A DNA stretch of 64,000 bases, from assembly GCF_015832195.1 (NCBI RefSeq), contig NC_052018.1, positions 55,365,666 to 55,429,665 on the forward strand, written 5' to 3'. The first letter of the stretch is position 1, and every line of letters begins with the position of its first letter. Shown here in pieces: positions 40,234 through 52,449 of this stretch. Position numbers and translations under genes: made by a program. The notes beneath the pieces are model-generated. The model had not been told where the DNA came from. It worked only from the letters and a program-made list of their open reading frames with translations, and searched no databases. The DNA is from Motacilla alba alba. Lineage: Eukaryota; Chordata; Aves; Passeriformes; Motacillidae.

Positions 40234-43200
40234 ATTTTGTCAATTTTTTGAAAAACAAACTCTCATAAAGCAGAGCTACAAGATCTTCATAGGTTCAGTT
40301 GTATCAATAACCTTATACCTTGATCTCAACACTCACTATCTGTGTGAGATCACTGACATGGGATGCAAATAGTGTAGTTAACTGTGACCTGTGGATTTGC
40401 ATCAGTAAGCATATTTAAGGGACAACCTGGATTTGGAGCAAGAGGGTCTGCACTGTCTCTGCTTCCATGGCCTACTTGATGCACAAAAAATTCAAGATTA
40501 TGCTTGCCTCACTAGTAAGATGGAACCAGAAGTACATACTCTCTTCTATTTAAAGTCTAACAGTGGTATAGTGCTATAATTGCATAATATATGTCTAAAA
40601 AAGTGTAGTGGTAGTATAATTATCCAGTGATTGAGTTAGACAATTGTAAACATCTGAAAGCATAGCATTGTCAATTTACTATGTCTCCAGTGATTTTCTG
40701 CAGTGGCTAGGCAAATTACTGATCTATTTGTTGCTAACACTGTTGTCTGCTCACAAGTTGTCAAGACAGATTTCCATTTCACCAGCAAGCCCACTACTGA
40801 AATTATAAGACACATTCATAGGTTGCAGAATATATTTCCTTGAAATACATTGCTTTCAGCATTTGCTATTCATAAACACCCTCCTGCTTAGCTGAATTCT
40901 GTGACATTACCTCAGTTATTGCACTGAGTATTTAGTTTTAGAAACAAGATGGAACTGGAATGAGTCAGAGAGCTTTAAAGTTTTTGCAAGCTGAAACACT
41001 AGCCTTTGTATGGAAATATACCTTAGTTTCAAGGCTTTAATTGTCTATAAAAAGTTATAGAAGTATACCTTTAGTGGAGTTGTGGTAGTTTCCATCAAGC
41101 AAAGGTTTATACCACTTGAGGTACTCCGATACAAAGCAAAGGCACTAAGCTATTCAGCCAGTCACTGAAAAAAATACAGTGAGTGGGAACAAGGATCGTA
41201 ATCACAAACTAATCTTTCCAGTGTAACAACTGGGGCCACGAGCCTTGCTGTATCACAGTGGATCCTGGACCCCAGCTGAGATCTTCAGGATCTACCAAAA
41301 TACGTGGCAGACCCAGAGAATAAAGAGAAATCTGGATTGGTACTAATGAGTGATGGCGCACAAGCAGTAAGCGATATCTGCCTGAGGACTGCTGATATAA
41401 GTTGGGTGCTGCAAAAGTCAGTGCACCTGCCCCCGGAGAGACGTGTTTGTTCTGCCTCTGTTTGGAGGAAGAATTTGTAATACAGAGCTCATTAGGTTAA
41501 TGAGAAGAGGAGCTAATGGGAAAAGCAGTTGAGTTGAAAGGAGAGAAGGGTTTTGAACCTAGCTGTCATTACAGTCAGTCACAGGTGTCAGTGGTGACAG
41601 CCCTCAGATAAGTACAGCAAGATGCTCAGATTCTTTGTTCTCATTCAGACAAACTCCGCCTGGCTCCTAAGGAAGTTTGAGTGGAAACTGGATAAGGTGC
41701 CTGGTATTCTGCTTAAAGCTATTAGAGCTGGAAATAGCCCATCAGGGTGTTAGGGAACACTACAACATGTCTATGAAGGTTATATCAAAACTATGCAGAA
41801 GCAAAGGAACTACAGGAAGATACTTATCCTTCATGAAAGATTAATCACTACCAAATATTTCAGAACTTGCTTGTACTGTTGATTTCATGTCTGCTGTCTC
41901 TGACTAAGCTGCAAAAAGATTAGTAAACTCCTGTGAGACAGTACCAATCTCCCTGTCTATATGCTTCTTCTCAGCAGCATTACTTCATAGCCTAGATATC
42001 TATTGTCAACCAGAAGCACTGGCCAGCCCATGAGACAAACACAGTAGTCAGTCAATAGCTGATTGCAGACATCTGCCGTGCTCAGGAGCAGCATTCAGCT
42101 GCAGTGTTTGTATTAAAAAGCTTTTGTGGCGAGACAGCAGGACTGACTCGCTCAGAGCTTGCTTATGGTAACAGTCCCCCAAGGCAATGACGCACGGCTT
42201 GAGAGAGGAAGCAGGTTCTCTGATTTACAAACCATGCTCCCCCTCTTCTCTGCCAAATCACTACACTGTCTAATTGCACCTTAAAGAGGGGGTGAATGGT
42301 AAGCGAAACCAAACTTACTTATGAGTACGTGTTGATTGTAGGTTACGCTCCCCCTGTATTTTTCTTTTTTCTGTTCTACTTGCACTTTTAGCCACTGTTC
42401 CAGGCAGAGGAGTGTGTGTATCACCTCAGGACTGGTCCTAAAAGGCAATGGGACTCAGGGAGGAAGTGATGTCCTCAGTCCCTCTCTGAACAAGCAGAGT
42501 GTCATGGTGGCAGGGTATCCTCCTTGATAGCACCATGAGCCTCGCCCATGGAGGCTTTTGAGAATTGGTTTCTCCCTAACACCACCTTCTTTCCCAGCAG
42601 CAATACCAAATGAGGCTTCCTCAAGACTCCAACAAATGGCCCATGAAGTGGTCCAAATGTCTAATATAAGTCTAATTCATGGAAATTTGAATATTTTCAC
42701 CACTGTCATTGGCTTATTTTGCTTTTGAAGTGTAGAGAAACTTTGCATCTGGTCCCTCTCTTTCTGGGCTGGTGCAATTAAAGCTGAGAAGCTGTGGTTC
42801 AGTGCTTTTTCCCTGGTATTTCTCTAAGGATTTGATATGGTGATGATAGAGAATGCCCTTCCTGGCATACAGGAAAACTGGAAGATAGAATCAGTTTTCA
42901 AAAGATGAGTTTACTTTGAAAACCAAATATGAAGTGGAAGGGCAAAGAATGGGGTTCTGCAATATGATCTAAAAGCTTAGGATACTATGGCTTAAGGACA
43001 GTCACCATTTAAAATTCCATCATCAGTAGCACTTTGTGCTCTCAGTCTGAGAAGCACTAAAGTGGGTCTGAATTACTAAAAAAGGCAAAAACATAAGAAA
43101 AGTTATCTGACATATTTAAACCTTTTGACCAAAAATCTGCTATATCAAGCTTTTTTTCTGCAAACCAAATGCTGCTAGTCTTGCCTGTATTGTTTGGATT

Positions 43201-43295
43201 TTCATGATTACTAATTTTGCCTCTTTGGCATTCATTGTTCAGGGGGTGGGATCTGTTCTTTGCATATTTGTCTCTGACTGGACTGCTGAAAGTTT
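40234..43295. other. 3-kb stretch almost devoid of open frames
   Basis: No ATG-initiated frame of 60 codons or more exists on either strand in this interval, whereas elsewhere one occurs every few hundred bases. A GC-richer patch lies at about 42100-42350, containing CAATGACGCACGGC and TAATTGCACCTTAAAG. I recognise no repeat or RNA gene. Confidence 0.55.
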
Positions 43296-44816
43296 CTAAA
43301 CAAAATTATTATTTGTGCTTAATACCCTTTTCCAGTTATAGATGTAAGTGAAGAACTGATTTTTTTTTTTAATAGTGGCATTAAAAATAAAGATTCTCTG
43401 TGTGAAAATGGTCGAGGGAAAGAATTGCAGACAAATTGCATGCTGGAATGTGAACAAATATTCTCCAAGTCTGTGTTTGCAGCAATCGGGCATCTCTCAC
43501 TACAAGAAGGGCAGTCATTCCAGCATGTAGTAAAAGGCTCTCAGGTTTAATCTTTCAGTGTTTTTGTGCCAAGCAGGTTCACATAGTTTGGACAACATTT
43601 GAATAAGCATCAGTCTTCTGAATACTTATCTAAGACAAACTTCGGAAAACTTTCAACTGCCTCTATTGGAATTAATTAATCCTTTGAGCTAAAGCCAGTG
43701 CAGCTGGGTTTATTCAATTTTCCAAAGAAGAGAAGTATTACATAAAAATAATTATCAACAATTTTTTAAGAAAAATATAGGATGCCTTATTTAAGAAATA
43801 AGTCTCCGATTTTGAAGTCATAGTCATAAGAAATACTATATTTTTATGGAGTTAAGTAATAGCCTAGCAGATTACTGTCCATAAGTGAACCTGACCTTTT
43901 TGAAATAAGAAGAGCAGGCCTCAGCTCTCAATGCACCTTATCTAAAGTTATACAACACTGGCAAAAATAATGGGGTTTTGCTTTCTCTTGGAGCCTTTTC
44001 TCAGAAGAAATCCCATCTTTCTCACTGCCTGAGGAGCCAAAAGGAGGTGATCATATCAGCTTTTTGAGAATGCAAGTGCTCCATTTAGTTTTTTTCTGCT
44101 GGTGCTAATTGATGCTGAAGGATTTTTCCTGAGAGACTCTGACTTTATGTTCACTTCTACATTCATCAAAGCTCCCTAATTTTGCTTCTTTTTCAGAGCA
44201 ACCTACCTCACTATAAAAGTGTTAAAGAAGTAATTTATTCAGTGCATTAATGAAATTCAGAGCTGCGATGAAGTTGTTTATGTGGACTGGAGTGCTCCTT
44301 CAAAAGAATAAATGTGTTTTCTTGACAGCTTCACCATATTTGCTTTGCTTGTAAAGCCAAAGAATGATGGAGGTAAGGCATCACAACCCTGCAGAGTTGT
44401 TCACAAAGTACTGTATCTTATTGTACAGCAGATACTGCTTTTCATTCTGCAGTGCAAAGATAACAAGTCTTCCTCTATTTCTGACAAAAGTGAGTTGTTG
44501 CAGTCTTTGATTTTCTTTGAATTAGATTCTGGCTTAGTTTCTCATCCCAAATGCTTTTAGGTCAGGCAAAGAATGGACTTGAACCCAAACATTAGCTGGC
44601 TAATGCACTTTTTCACCAGGCTGTTTTTCTTCATTGGTCTTATTTCCATGAAACACACTGATTTAACTGTGTGTTCAGCTGTTCTCCACCATTTTCTTTT
44701 GAACTGGTGATTATTCTGTGTTCACTGGTTTGTGATACAGACAGCCTTCCAAAACTTTTTGCTAAGGTATGCTTACATAAATGCATACTCATGTCACTGC
44801 CTTCCTCCATAAATAG

Positions 44817-44850
44817 AAACAAAAACAACCAACCAAACAAAAAACCCCAC
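44817..44850. repeat. A/C-rich simple tract
   Basis: AAACAAAAACAACC-type units continue into AAAAAACCCCACC. The plus strand holds only A and C here. Confidence 0.8.
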
Positions 44851-45516
44851 CATACTACTTGAAAAATGAATAATTTAGAAAAGAAAGCTTCAACTTTGTG
44901 AATTCTTCCCCTCTGTTGTATGACCTTTCCTTATCTGTCGTCCTGAGGTACCTCATCATGATCTTTTTAATCCACTTTACTTCATGCAGAACTGATTTTT
45001 TTAACTTGTTCTGGGCAAGTGAAGATCCACCTTGATGAAAACATTTCCTCAAAGCTCCTGCTACTATTGGTCAAGGCCAGAGCAGAGCTCAGAGCTGTCT
45101 CAGATATGGGCACACAAGACCCTCCTGGGGGAGAGAGAGGGTGTCAGCTGGCAGACTCCACCTATACACTTGGCATCCCAGCACAGCCATATATCTCCCT
45201 TTCTCATGTAGGTGTCCTAGGTGCTTCCCAGTGTCAAGAACTGCAGACAGGTGGTGGTGAGTCACTCAAATTCACTCAGCTTGGGGCTCACCTCCTGCAA
45301 CACCTCTGCTCTCCCTTCCCAGGCTCTGCTGCCTCCCACAGGCCAGTTCTCGTGCAATTCTGTTTCTCTTTCACAGGTTTTTTTTTCAATGATTAAAATC
45401 AGAGGTAAGGGTTTTGTTTTAAAAACATACAAGCATAGCCTTTGAGACCCCTCTGGGAACAGAATTTTCCAATGTTCCCTTTGCACTAGGAGTACTTGGT
45501 TGTTACTTTTAAATAA

Positions 45517-45586
45517 AGTTGTGGGATTTTGTTTGTTTGCTTTTCTTTGGGCATCTATGGGGGTTTGTTTATTTGTTTGTTTGATA
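45517..45586. repeat. (GTTT)n-rich tract in two parts
   Basis: TTTGTTTGTTTGC near 45530 and GTTTGTTTATTTGTTTGTTTG near 45564-45584 are separated by non-repetitive sequence. Confidence 0.75.
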
Positions 45587-46896
45587 ATGTACTAACTATT
45601 GTATTCAAAGTCATATTTGAATTTCAAAAAAGAAAGTCCATGGATGCTCATCTGGAGTACTAGGATATCTCTAATCTGGAATTATTAATGCATCTCCATC
45701 TATCATGCCTCATTTAATAGGGGAATTTTATCACAAGATTGCTGAATGCATCAGGTAGGAAGATAGTTTGATAATACAGTCTGAAAAAAACCTCTAAACT
45801 TCCAGATATTAATCTCATCCTAGCTCCAAACCTTTCACTCACCTCTTCTTTTATACAGTTTGTTTCCAGTGTTGCAGTGAGTATATGTCTTCAGGGTATG
45901 TTATGGAAAAGTAAAGGTAGGTCAGAAAAGTCAAATACAGTTCTGGTTTTAGCAAAGACCTTTGATCACAGGCATAGGAAAAGTAGAAAGAGATTAATGG
46001 AAGTTACCCTTTCCTTGGATTCACCCTTTTGAAGCTGCATGACTTATGCAATATCTCATATAAACCTGCATCTTTGCTATGAACTAATACGACATTCACA
46101 TGACAGCAAAGCTCAAATTTAGCCCTTCAAAAGCTGCTTGCTGAGGTCTGAGATGACGTGGGGGGAGTAAAACCTCTCTAATGCTTAAATCCTCCTGCTG
46201 CTTCGGAACAGTCAGCACCTCATTAGCCTTAGCTCTTTGTTTGATAGGAAATGTCAGCTCGCCACAGGAAATCTTCTGCACCTAATGGCAGGAGCATCTG
46301 TCTCCATCTAGTGTTCATCCCTCTGCGTTTGTAACTCAGCTGTCCCATGGTGAAAACTGCAAACTGAGAACACTTGCCCACTAAAGTGTCATCCTCTTAC
46401 ACACAAGAAGTCAAAATTACATGGTGGTCACAGTCAGAGGTAGAAGACCACATATAAACCTGCTTGTGAGCTGCCCTGGCATTCAGGACTCACATCTACC
46501 TTGCCCTAAAAGACTATGAAGTGACAAAAAATGGTTGAAAAATCTTTCCTTTTACAGTACTCCTCTACTTATGACAAAAGTTACATTCAGGGTCCTTCTA
46601 TTGATTAATGTTGAGGGAATTTCTTAGTAAGAGAGGTGAAATGTTTAATTAAGGAAAAATATCATGGAAACATTTATAGGAATACTTTCCACTGTCATTC
46701 CCAAAGAGTAAGCGTTACTCAATTTGCCTCACAATGTGACTGTGAAGGAGAGAGATGTCACACCATTTGTGGGTTGTGAAATCAAGATAATTTTCCCCCA
46801 AAACCTTCTGCATAGTTTAAGGGCATTTGAAATGAAACCAGGGACAGACTTCTACCAAGGCACCCCTTGGCTCCAGAGGCCCAGCTTTTTGATTAA

Positions 46897-48021
46897 TATC
46901 TGGGTCAAACACTTATAAGAAGAGGAGAAACCTGTGTACAAAATGCAGGACAGCAGGACAACCCTTTTGTGCTGGTAGAAGTAGAACCTGAAGAGAATGG
47001 TGGGCCACATAGGCTTTTTCAGGAAGAGAGTAAGTCCCTTCAAAATGTTTTTAGAGTCCCAGAGGATCCTAAAGGCTACCTAGCAAGAATGGGACCCAGC
47101 CTAGAACCACTACTGAAGAGGTAGCACTGAGCTGTCAGCCACAGAGATACTATCCTGAGAAACCCAGGATGGGTACAAACACAAATTCTTAGTTTTAAAA
47201 TGAGAGGCAGAAGATAGACTCTGCAAGCTCAATATGTAGTGGGTTGTATTAAGAGCCTTTGTGGGAGCCATAGTTTTAGTCAATCACTCTTTGTGAGATC
47301 TTTGTTAGTCCTATAATCACTAGCTGAAGGCAATTAAGCCCTAGCTCAATTTCTTAACCCTTCCATATTTCAGTAAGTGGAACCAATTTCAAAATCTCAG
47401 AGAATAATCTAAATGTCAGTGAGGTGAACCAAGAAAGCCAAGAGAGGCAAGCAAGGAAACCATGGAGCTCCATCATGCAGTTAGTGCTGATACCAGCTTC
47501 CAATACTTAAGATATTGTCTCAGGGCAAAACAGGGCTGTGTAAACATGTTAACAGCAACTGTTAACATGTTTACACATCCCGGTTTTCATGTCTCATGTC
47601 TGAAAGTCTTCCCACACCATATTTACCAACTGACAGCCAGAGAACGCTGAGGGCTGTAAAAGTGTGAGGGGTCTACTCCCTTTCATAGTAGGGACCAGAG
47701 AAGAAGGAAACACAGAGGACTTAAGTGAAGGAGGAATTTAAGACAGATGGGCTGGTCTATGAGAACCTCTTAGACCTTCAGGGGGTTCCTGAAGTGCCAA
47801 GATATAGGGAAGTGGCATACAGGATGCTCCTGGAAGAGGTGTGGGAATACAAGGAACTCCAACTCCAGCAAAAATGTGAGACTCCAGGAAACCTTAAAAT
47901 TTCACATTCCTTGGGGTTTTTCTTGAGAACTAGGTCTCCTCTGTTCATTCTGTCCTCTCTGCTGCTTGATTACTTCTCCCTTATTCTGAGGACTCATCAG
48001 AATTGTAATCTCCACCACTGA
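46897..48021 (+). pseudogene. Coding-like block in mixed frames, product unknown
   Basis: Four plus-strand open segments follow one another: 46897-47121 (75 codons, ends at TAG), 47358-47507 (50 codons), 47634-47738 (35 codons) and 47725-48021 (98 codons from ATG, overlapping the third in another frame). They are rich in E, Q, K, R and P and read protein-like, for example NPFVLVEVEPEENGG in the first and VYENLLDLQGVPEVPRY in the last. A possible splice acceptor (CCTTCCATATTTCAG) precedes 47374 and a possible donor (GAG/GTAGCA) ends the first. I recognise no family. It could be a decayed gene, real short exons of an unrecognised gene, or chance in purine-rich DNA. The third and fourth segments would need a frameshift to join. 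Confidence 0.2.
47533..47581. repeat. Long perfect hairpin with forkhead-type motifs
   Basis: TGTGTAAACATGTTAACAG (47537-47555) pairs perfectly with CTGTTAACATGTTTACACA (47559-47577) around a 3-base loop, CAA. After one mismatch, GGG (47533-47535) pairs with CCC (47579-47581). Each arm contains GTAAACA or its complement TGTTTAC, the core of forkhead (FOX) sites, and GTTAAC. Confidence 0.95.
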
Positions 48022-48730
48022 GTTCTTGCTGACCTCCAGTTAATGAGAACAAGACAAAGACCACCCATGGAAATACTGCAAGCATTGCTGATGTTGGAAC
48101 TTTCAGTGAGTGAAAATAGGTTAAAGCTCTCTGTAAGAAGAGAGGCATCAGCCTGGCAGTATTCAGCATTTGGTATAAATTTTATTTTTGTATTTAACTT
48201 CTCCTGCCTACCTTGCCATTCCTCAGGCTTAAAAACTAAGTGCTTTTTGTTTAGATTTGAAACAGATTTTTCTGGATCACTTTCATTTTTCTGGATCCAT
48301 CAAAATGGATCATTAGGGATGTCAGGAGGTATTGTTTCGCCTAGGTGTTAGAGCTAAAGAAGAATAATGTGAACATGAGTTTTACAATGTATGAGGACTG
48401 AGTTTAAACTTTATAATAAAACCAGATGAGTTTTCATGCTTCTGAGTTTCACAAGGACAATTTCACATGGTATCAATCACAAACGGGCATACTGCAAATG
48501 AAGTTGTTTTGGTTAAGCATCCAAAAGCTTGGATGCATTTAGAAGCCTCGTTGGTTTGGAAATAGGCAAATATTTTCATCAGATTTGGATGTCCTGATCA
48601 TATTCCAGGGATCTTCTGTTTCAGCCAGCTCAGAAATGGTACAGAAACTGTCACTGGAATATTTCTATAGTCATGTAACTTGCTGGCAACAGGCAGATAC
48701 AACATATGATGCATTTTTTTTATTATCTAA

Positions 48731-48768
48731 TACTAATATTAGTAATACTAATCATTATTAGTGTTACT
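48731..48768. repeat. Overlapping A+T-rich palindromes
   Basis: TACTAATATTAGTA (48731-48744) is a perfect 14-base palindrome. AGTAATACTAAT (48741-48752) then pairs with ATTAGTGTTACT (48757-48768) with one non-Watson-Crick position around a 4-base loop. Confidence 0.85.
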
Positions 48769-51700
48769 ATTAGAGCTGGTGTTAGTTGTGTATTTATGTA
48801 TGTCTTCCACATTTCAAAATGCTTGAGCTCTGGAAAAAGTTTGGGGGTTTTTTTTGACTACATTGCACCTTTGTAAACAGTAACAATAATTCTGTTGACT
48901 ACATAAGTACATATTTGTGGATATATGCATAATTTAAAGTGAATATAGTGCTCAGAAACAGGAATTAAATCCTTCATGTTATCCCCAGGACAGTAAAAAG
49001 AACTTGTAGTGGCCCTGCTGTCTCATACCATGGACATATATCTCCAGTCTTTTCTTGTGGAAACATCCTTAGCTATGACGAAAGAGTCCAGTTTCTGTGG
49101 CAATTCAACTCTCAGCTTCTTTGCTGAAGCTGCCAAGAAAGTTTGCCTGATGTGGTTTTGGATGTGAACAATGATAATGGCAAAAAATGGTAACAATGTT
49201 AGTTTTGAGCAGTTTGGGTACTGGAAATCTCACAATGCTTCTTCCCTCAGTTCCATCAACATTCAGCGTACCAATCTGGTGTTGTGCCAATTTATGCAGA
49301 CAATCTTCAAACAGCTTCTGTTTTGAATAAAATGAAGTTCCAATTGCTTGAGTAGCAGGGATGCGATATAACTGCCATGGGTTAACTAGGATTTTAGGAC
49401 TTTGGTAGGGAGACACCAAATAACAAACCTCTCCACAAATCCCAGACTTTTCTTAATCGATATTGATGCCACAAATCACTAATCTGTTTAGTGCTTAAGA
49501 ATGTCACATAAGGCTTTTACTACTTTCACAGTAACTCTTCTGCCCTGTAATTTAGGCATGAGGCCCTGAGTAAGCTTATGTGTGATATAAGAAGGCAGAC
49601 TGACTCAAGAGCTGCTCATGAAATAATGACTGGAAAAAACAATGATCTGTGGGAATTCTGCCCAGATCTATGAGAACTACTAGGATCGCTTTTCCCAGAC
49701 TAATGAGCCTTGGGCAGAAACAGTTTGAAATGTTGAAACCAAGAGCATTTTTGAGGGAGGACATTTTAGAAGAATGTCTTGAAACTGCATTTTGTAACTG
49801 TGGAGAATAAAGTGGAGACTGTGTGTGGGTTGAGACTGTTGGAATCAGGATGCATCTCACCTAACTTCAGATGTCCTTAAGGAACATATTTACTTCTTGG
49901 TGACACCTATTTTAGCATATGGAGCATTGTCCTTGTAAGTGTCAATCATTCCCCACTCAATAGCACCTAGAAAACTGGATTAGACAGGATAATTATCTTG
50001 TAAGCATATTGACTAAAGTTAGGGGATACAAAGTCTCCTTTTCCATCTTCCAGGAGAGGATACAAACTCTTGCACGCTGTGGCCCTGGTGGTTGTAATCC
50101 AGCAGTAGAGACTTGCTTCTTGCTGGTGTTTGGCCCTTGTCCCCATGATGGGCTGAGGAGGTGAGGTGGTGAGCAGGCAGACTGTATCCATAAAAATGAG
50201 GCTCTGATCTCTTTCAGTCCTAGGAGACGTTGCCTACCTCCTACTCATAAAAGACCACAGATCTTTAGTCCCCTGCACAATATCCACAATATCCCCATGG
50301 AATGAACCTCACAAAATATCAGTGTTTATCAGTGCTGGGACCCCCACCGTTGACACTGTAGTTAACTATGTACAAATATTTTTTTTTCCAATTTCATTGG
50401 CGTTGTCCATATACTTCCCAAAGACCCATGTTGTCTTCCATACCTTAGGTGCAGATCTTCCTACCAATTACAATTATTTGTGCTAACTGCCTGGGCCATA
50501 CAAGGATTTAACCAAAGCATCTGAATAACATGGATAAAGAAGTTGGGTCCTATGGTCTAGGCAAGCATGGTTCTGGCCAAAGCAGCTACATTATTTTGAT
50601 TGTAGGAGGGGAACAGCAGGAAATATATTAAGAATAGTGTTTTCTGTCTTCACTAGACAAATGTTTTGAGAGACTTGTATCTTCATTCTTTAATTGGACA
50701 GGACATTCAGCCATGACAGTCACACCCTTTGGCACTAACCCAAACCATTGCCTTTTTGAAGACTGCTATAGTTTTGGACAGGGAGCACACTACCTTGGCC
50801 AGCTTTGGAAGGTGATGAATACACAGAGGTCTTTGTCCAAAGACTTTCTTCTCTAAAATATAAAATAATTGCCTGTGCCAGTAAAAAAGGGGGGGTTCAT
50901 CTCTGTAGTTTTGTAGTCAGTACAGAGAAATAGCCACTCCCTGGAATCTTATCCTAGACAGGCATCTGGCCTGAAAAGTTGACTCTGAAAGTTGACTCAG
51001 CTTTGAAGGCGTCAGTTTGTGCCAGAGTGGTGAACTTAAGTGGGATGAAATAACTTATATGACATGATGTGACTAGCAAAACTGGGAATCAGACTTCCCA
51101 AGCCCTGACCAAGTGGTGATATCACAAACCCATCCTTTTTGATGAATTATTATTTAGCTTTAGAAGAGTTGCTGTTATCATCTATATCTAATTATCTGTG
51201 TTTATTTTACCAGTGAATGCTCTAAGCAGATTTTCTGAATTAGTGTTTCCAATCTGTCATGCATAATTGATTTTTCAGCCCATTGGAATTAAATATAAAC
51301 AAAAATAATAGTTTCAGTAAAACCAAAATGACAAAGTATCAATGTCAAACATTTGACAAATAAAAAGTGTAAATGAATTTCATGTTAAGTCAAATTCAGT
51401 ATTTCAAATGTTTTGAAAATAAAAAGAATACTCTAAGCATTTGAGTACTTTTAAGACTTGTTTAACTTCTTAATTAATTTTTTAAAATAAACTTTTTCAG
51501 GAAGTATTTTGGTTTTTTTGGCAAGTATAAATTGGCAAAAAAAAATGGTAGTTGTGCAAAACAACTGAGCTGTGGCATCAAATCAACATTTTTTCCAAAG
51601 AAGAGGTTCAATCAACTCTAGCATACTGGAGCTGAAGAAACTGAAAAATGGCAGCTGTCCCTAAAAAATGAAATTCAAAATTAATGCGCACATGTATTAC

Positions 51701-51916
51701 AATGTTCAAACTAATATTCAGTTGAACACTGTAACTTAGTGAGGATCATTTAATGCAGTAAAAGAAACTACTTGCCCTAAAAGAAACATTGGACTTATCA
51801 CATGTTTTGGCAGGAAATCTCCCAAGCAAGTCTGCAACAGGCTTGTCAACAATTTATTCTGACTACAGCAGGTGACTTAGACAAAGAGGAGGGAAGAAGG
51901 GTAAAAAAGGTGCTAA

Positions 51917-51927
51917 CCCCCCCCCCC
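51917..51927. repeat. Run of 11 C
   Basis: Eleven consecutive C residues are preceded by TGCTAA and followed by AAAG. A run of seven G lies 1 kb upstream at 50889-50895. Confidence 0.95.
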
Positions 51928-52383
51928 AAAGATAGGAGCAAAGCCAACAAATTCCACTTGTATTTTTCATTTCAAGTAATTCCTTTTTAGTGTCAAGAAT
52001 CCACCAAAAAATGACAGGACCTATCTGGAGCTGTGCCTGAGCCTTGTGACACCACTGTGTTCCTACAGCAACAAGTTGTCATTGTTTTCATTCTTTTTCT
52101 TTCTTGCCATGAGGTTCAGATCATTGATGCTCTTCTTCCTGTGCAAAAGTAGTGCAACAGCCTATCCTCAAAAGCAAAGTAGGTTCTGACTACCTATGTA
52201 AATCTACATAAAGTGAGCGGTATGTTGGCTTGCAAAACCATCCCTGATTCTTGGACCAGGCTCCACCTGTGAGCTGTGAAACTGTAGCTTTTTTACAAAG
52301 TTGCCTTGTAACAATTCTGGATCCACTCTGACAATCCACTTGGGAAAAAACCCAAAACATAGCAGTGGAGTTGCCAACTTTTC

Positions 52384-52449
52384 TGGGGTTTTGTTGTTTG
52401 GTTTTTTGGTTCCTTTGTTTTTTTGTTGTTTTTTATTTTTTTTTCCTTT
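52384..52449. repeat. T/G-rich simple tract
   Basis: GGGGTTTTGTTG, GGTTTTTTGG and runs of T separated by single G form a low-complexity stretch. It is equivalent to an A/C tract on the minus strand. Confidence 0.85.

Larger units (their letters stand above)
43296..46896. other. Non-coding stretch, nothing assignable
   Basis: A 125-codon frame at 45019-45396 lies in a locally GC-rich patch and has no recognisable motif. T/G- and A/C-rich simple tracts are listed separately. Confidence 0.6.

Noticed and set aside
48267..48316. Repeated TTTTTCTGGATC and GGATCCAT/ATGGATC pairing
   Set aside because: It is a short imperfect repeat in T-rich DNA, with no further structure.
49105..50191. Series of minus-strand frames that might suggest an endogenous retrovirus body
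   Set aside because: No protease, reverse transcriptase, integrase or envelope motif was found, the frames are short and disordered, and no flanking LTR pair is seen.
51917..51927. C run considered as an assembly gap artefact
   Set aside because: The flanks are continuous and unique, so a simple homopolymer is sufficient explanation.
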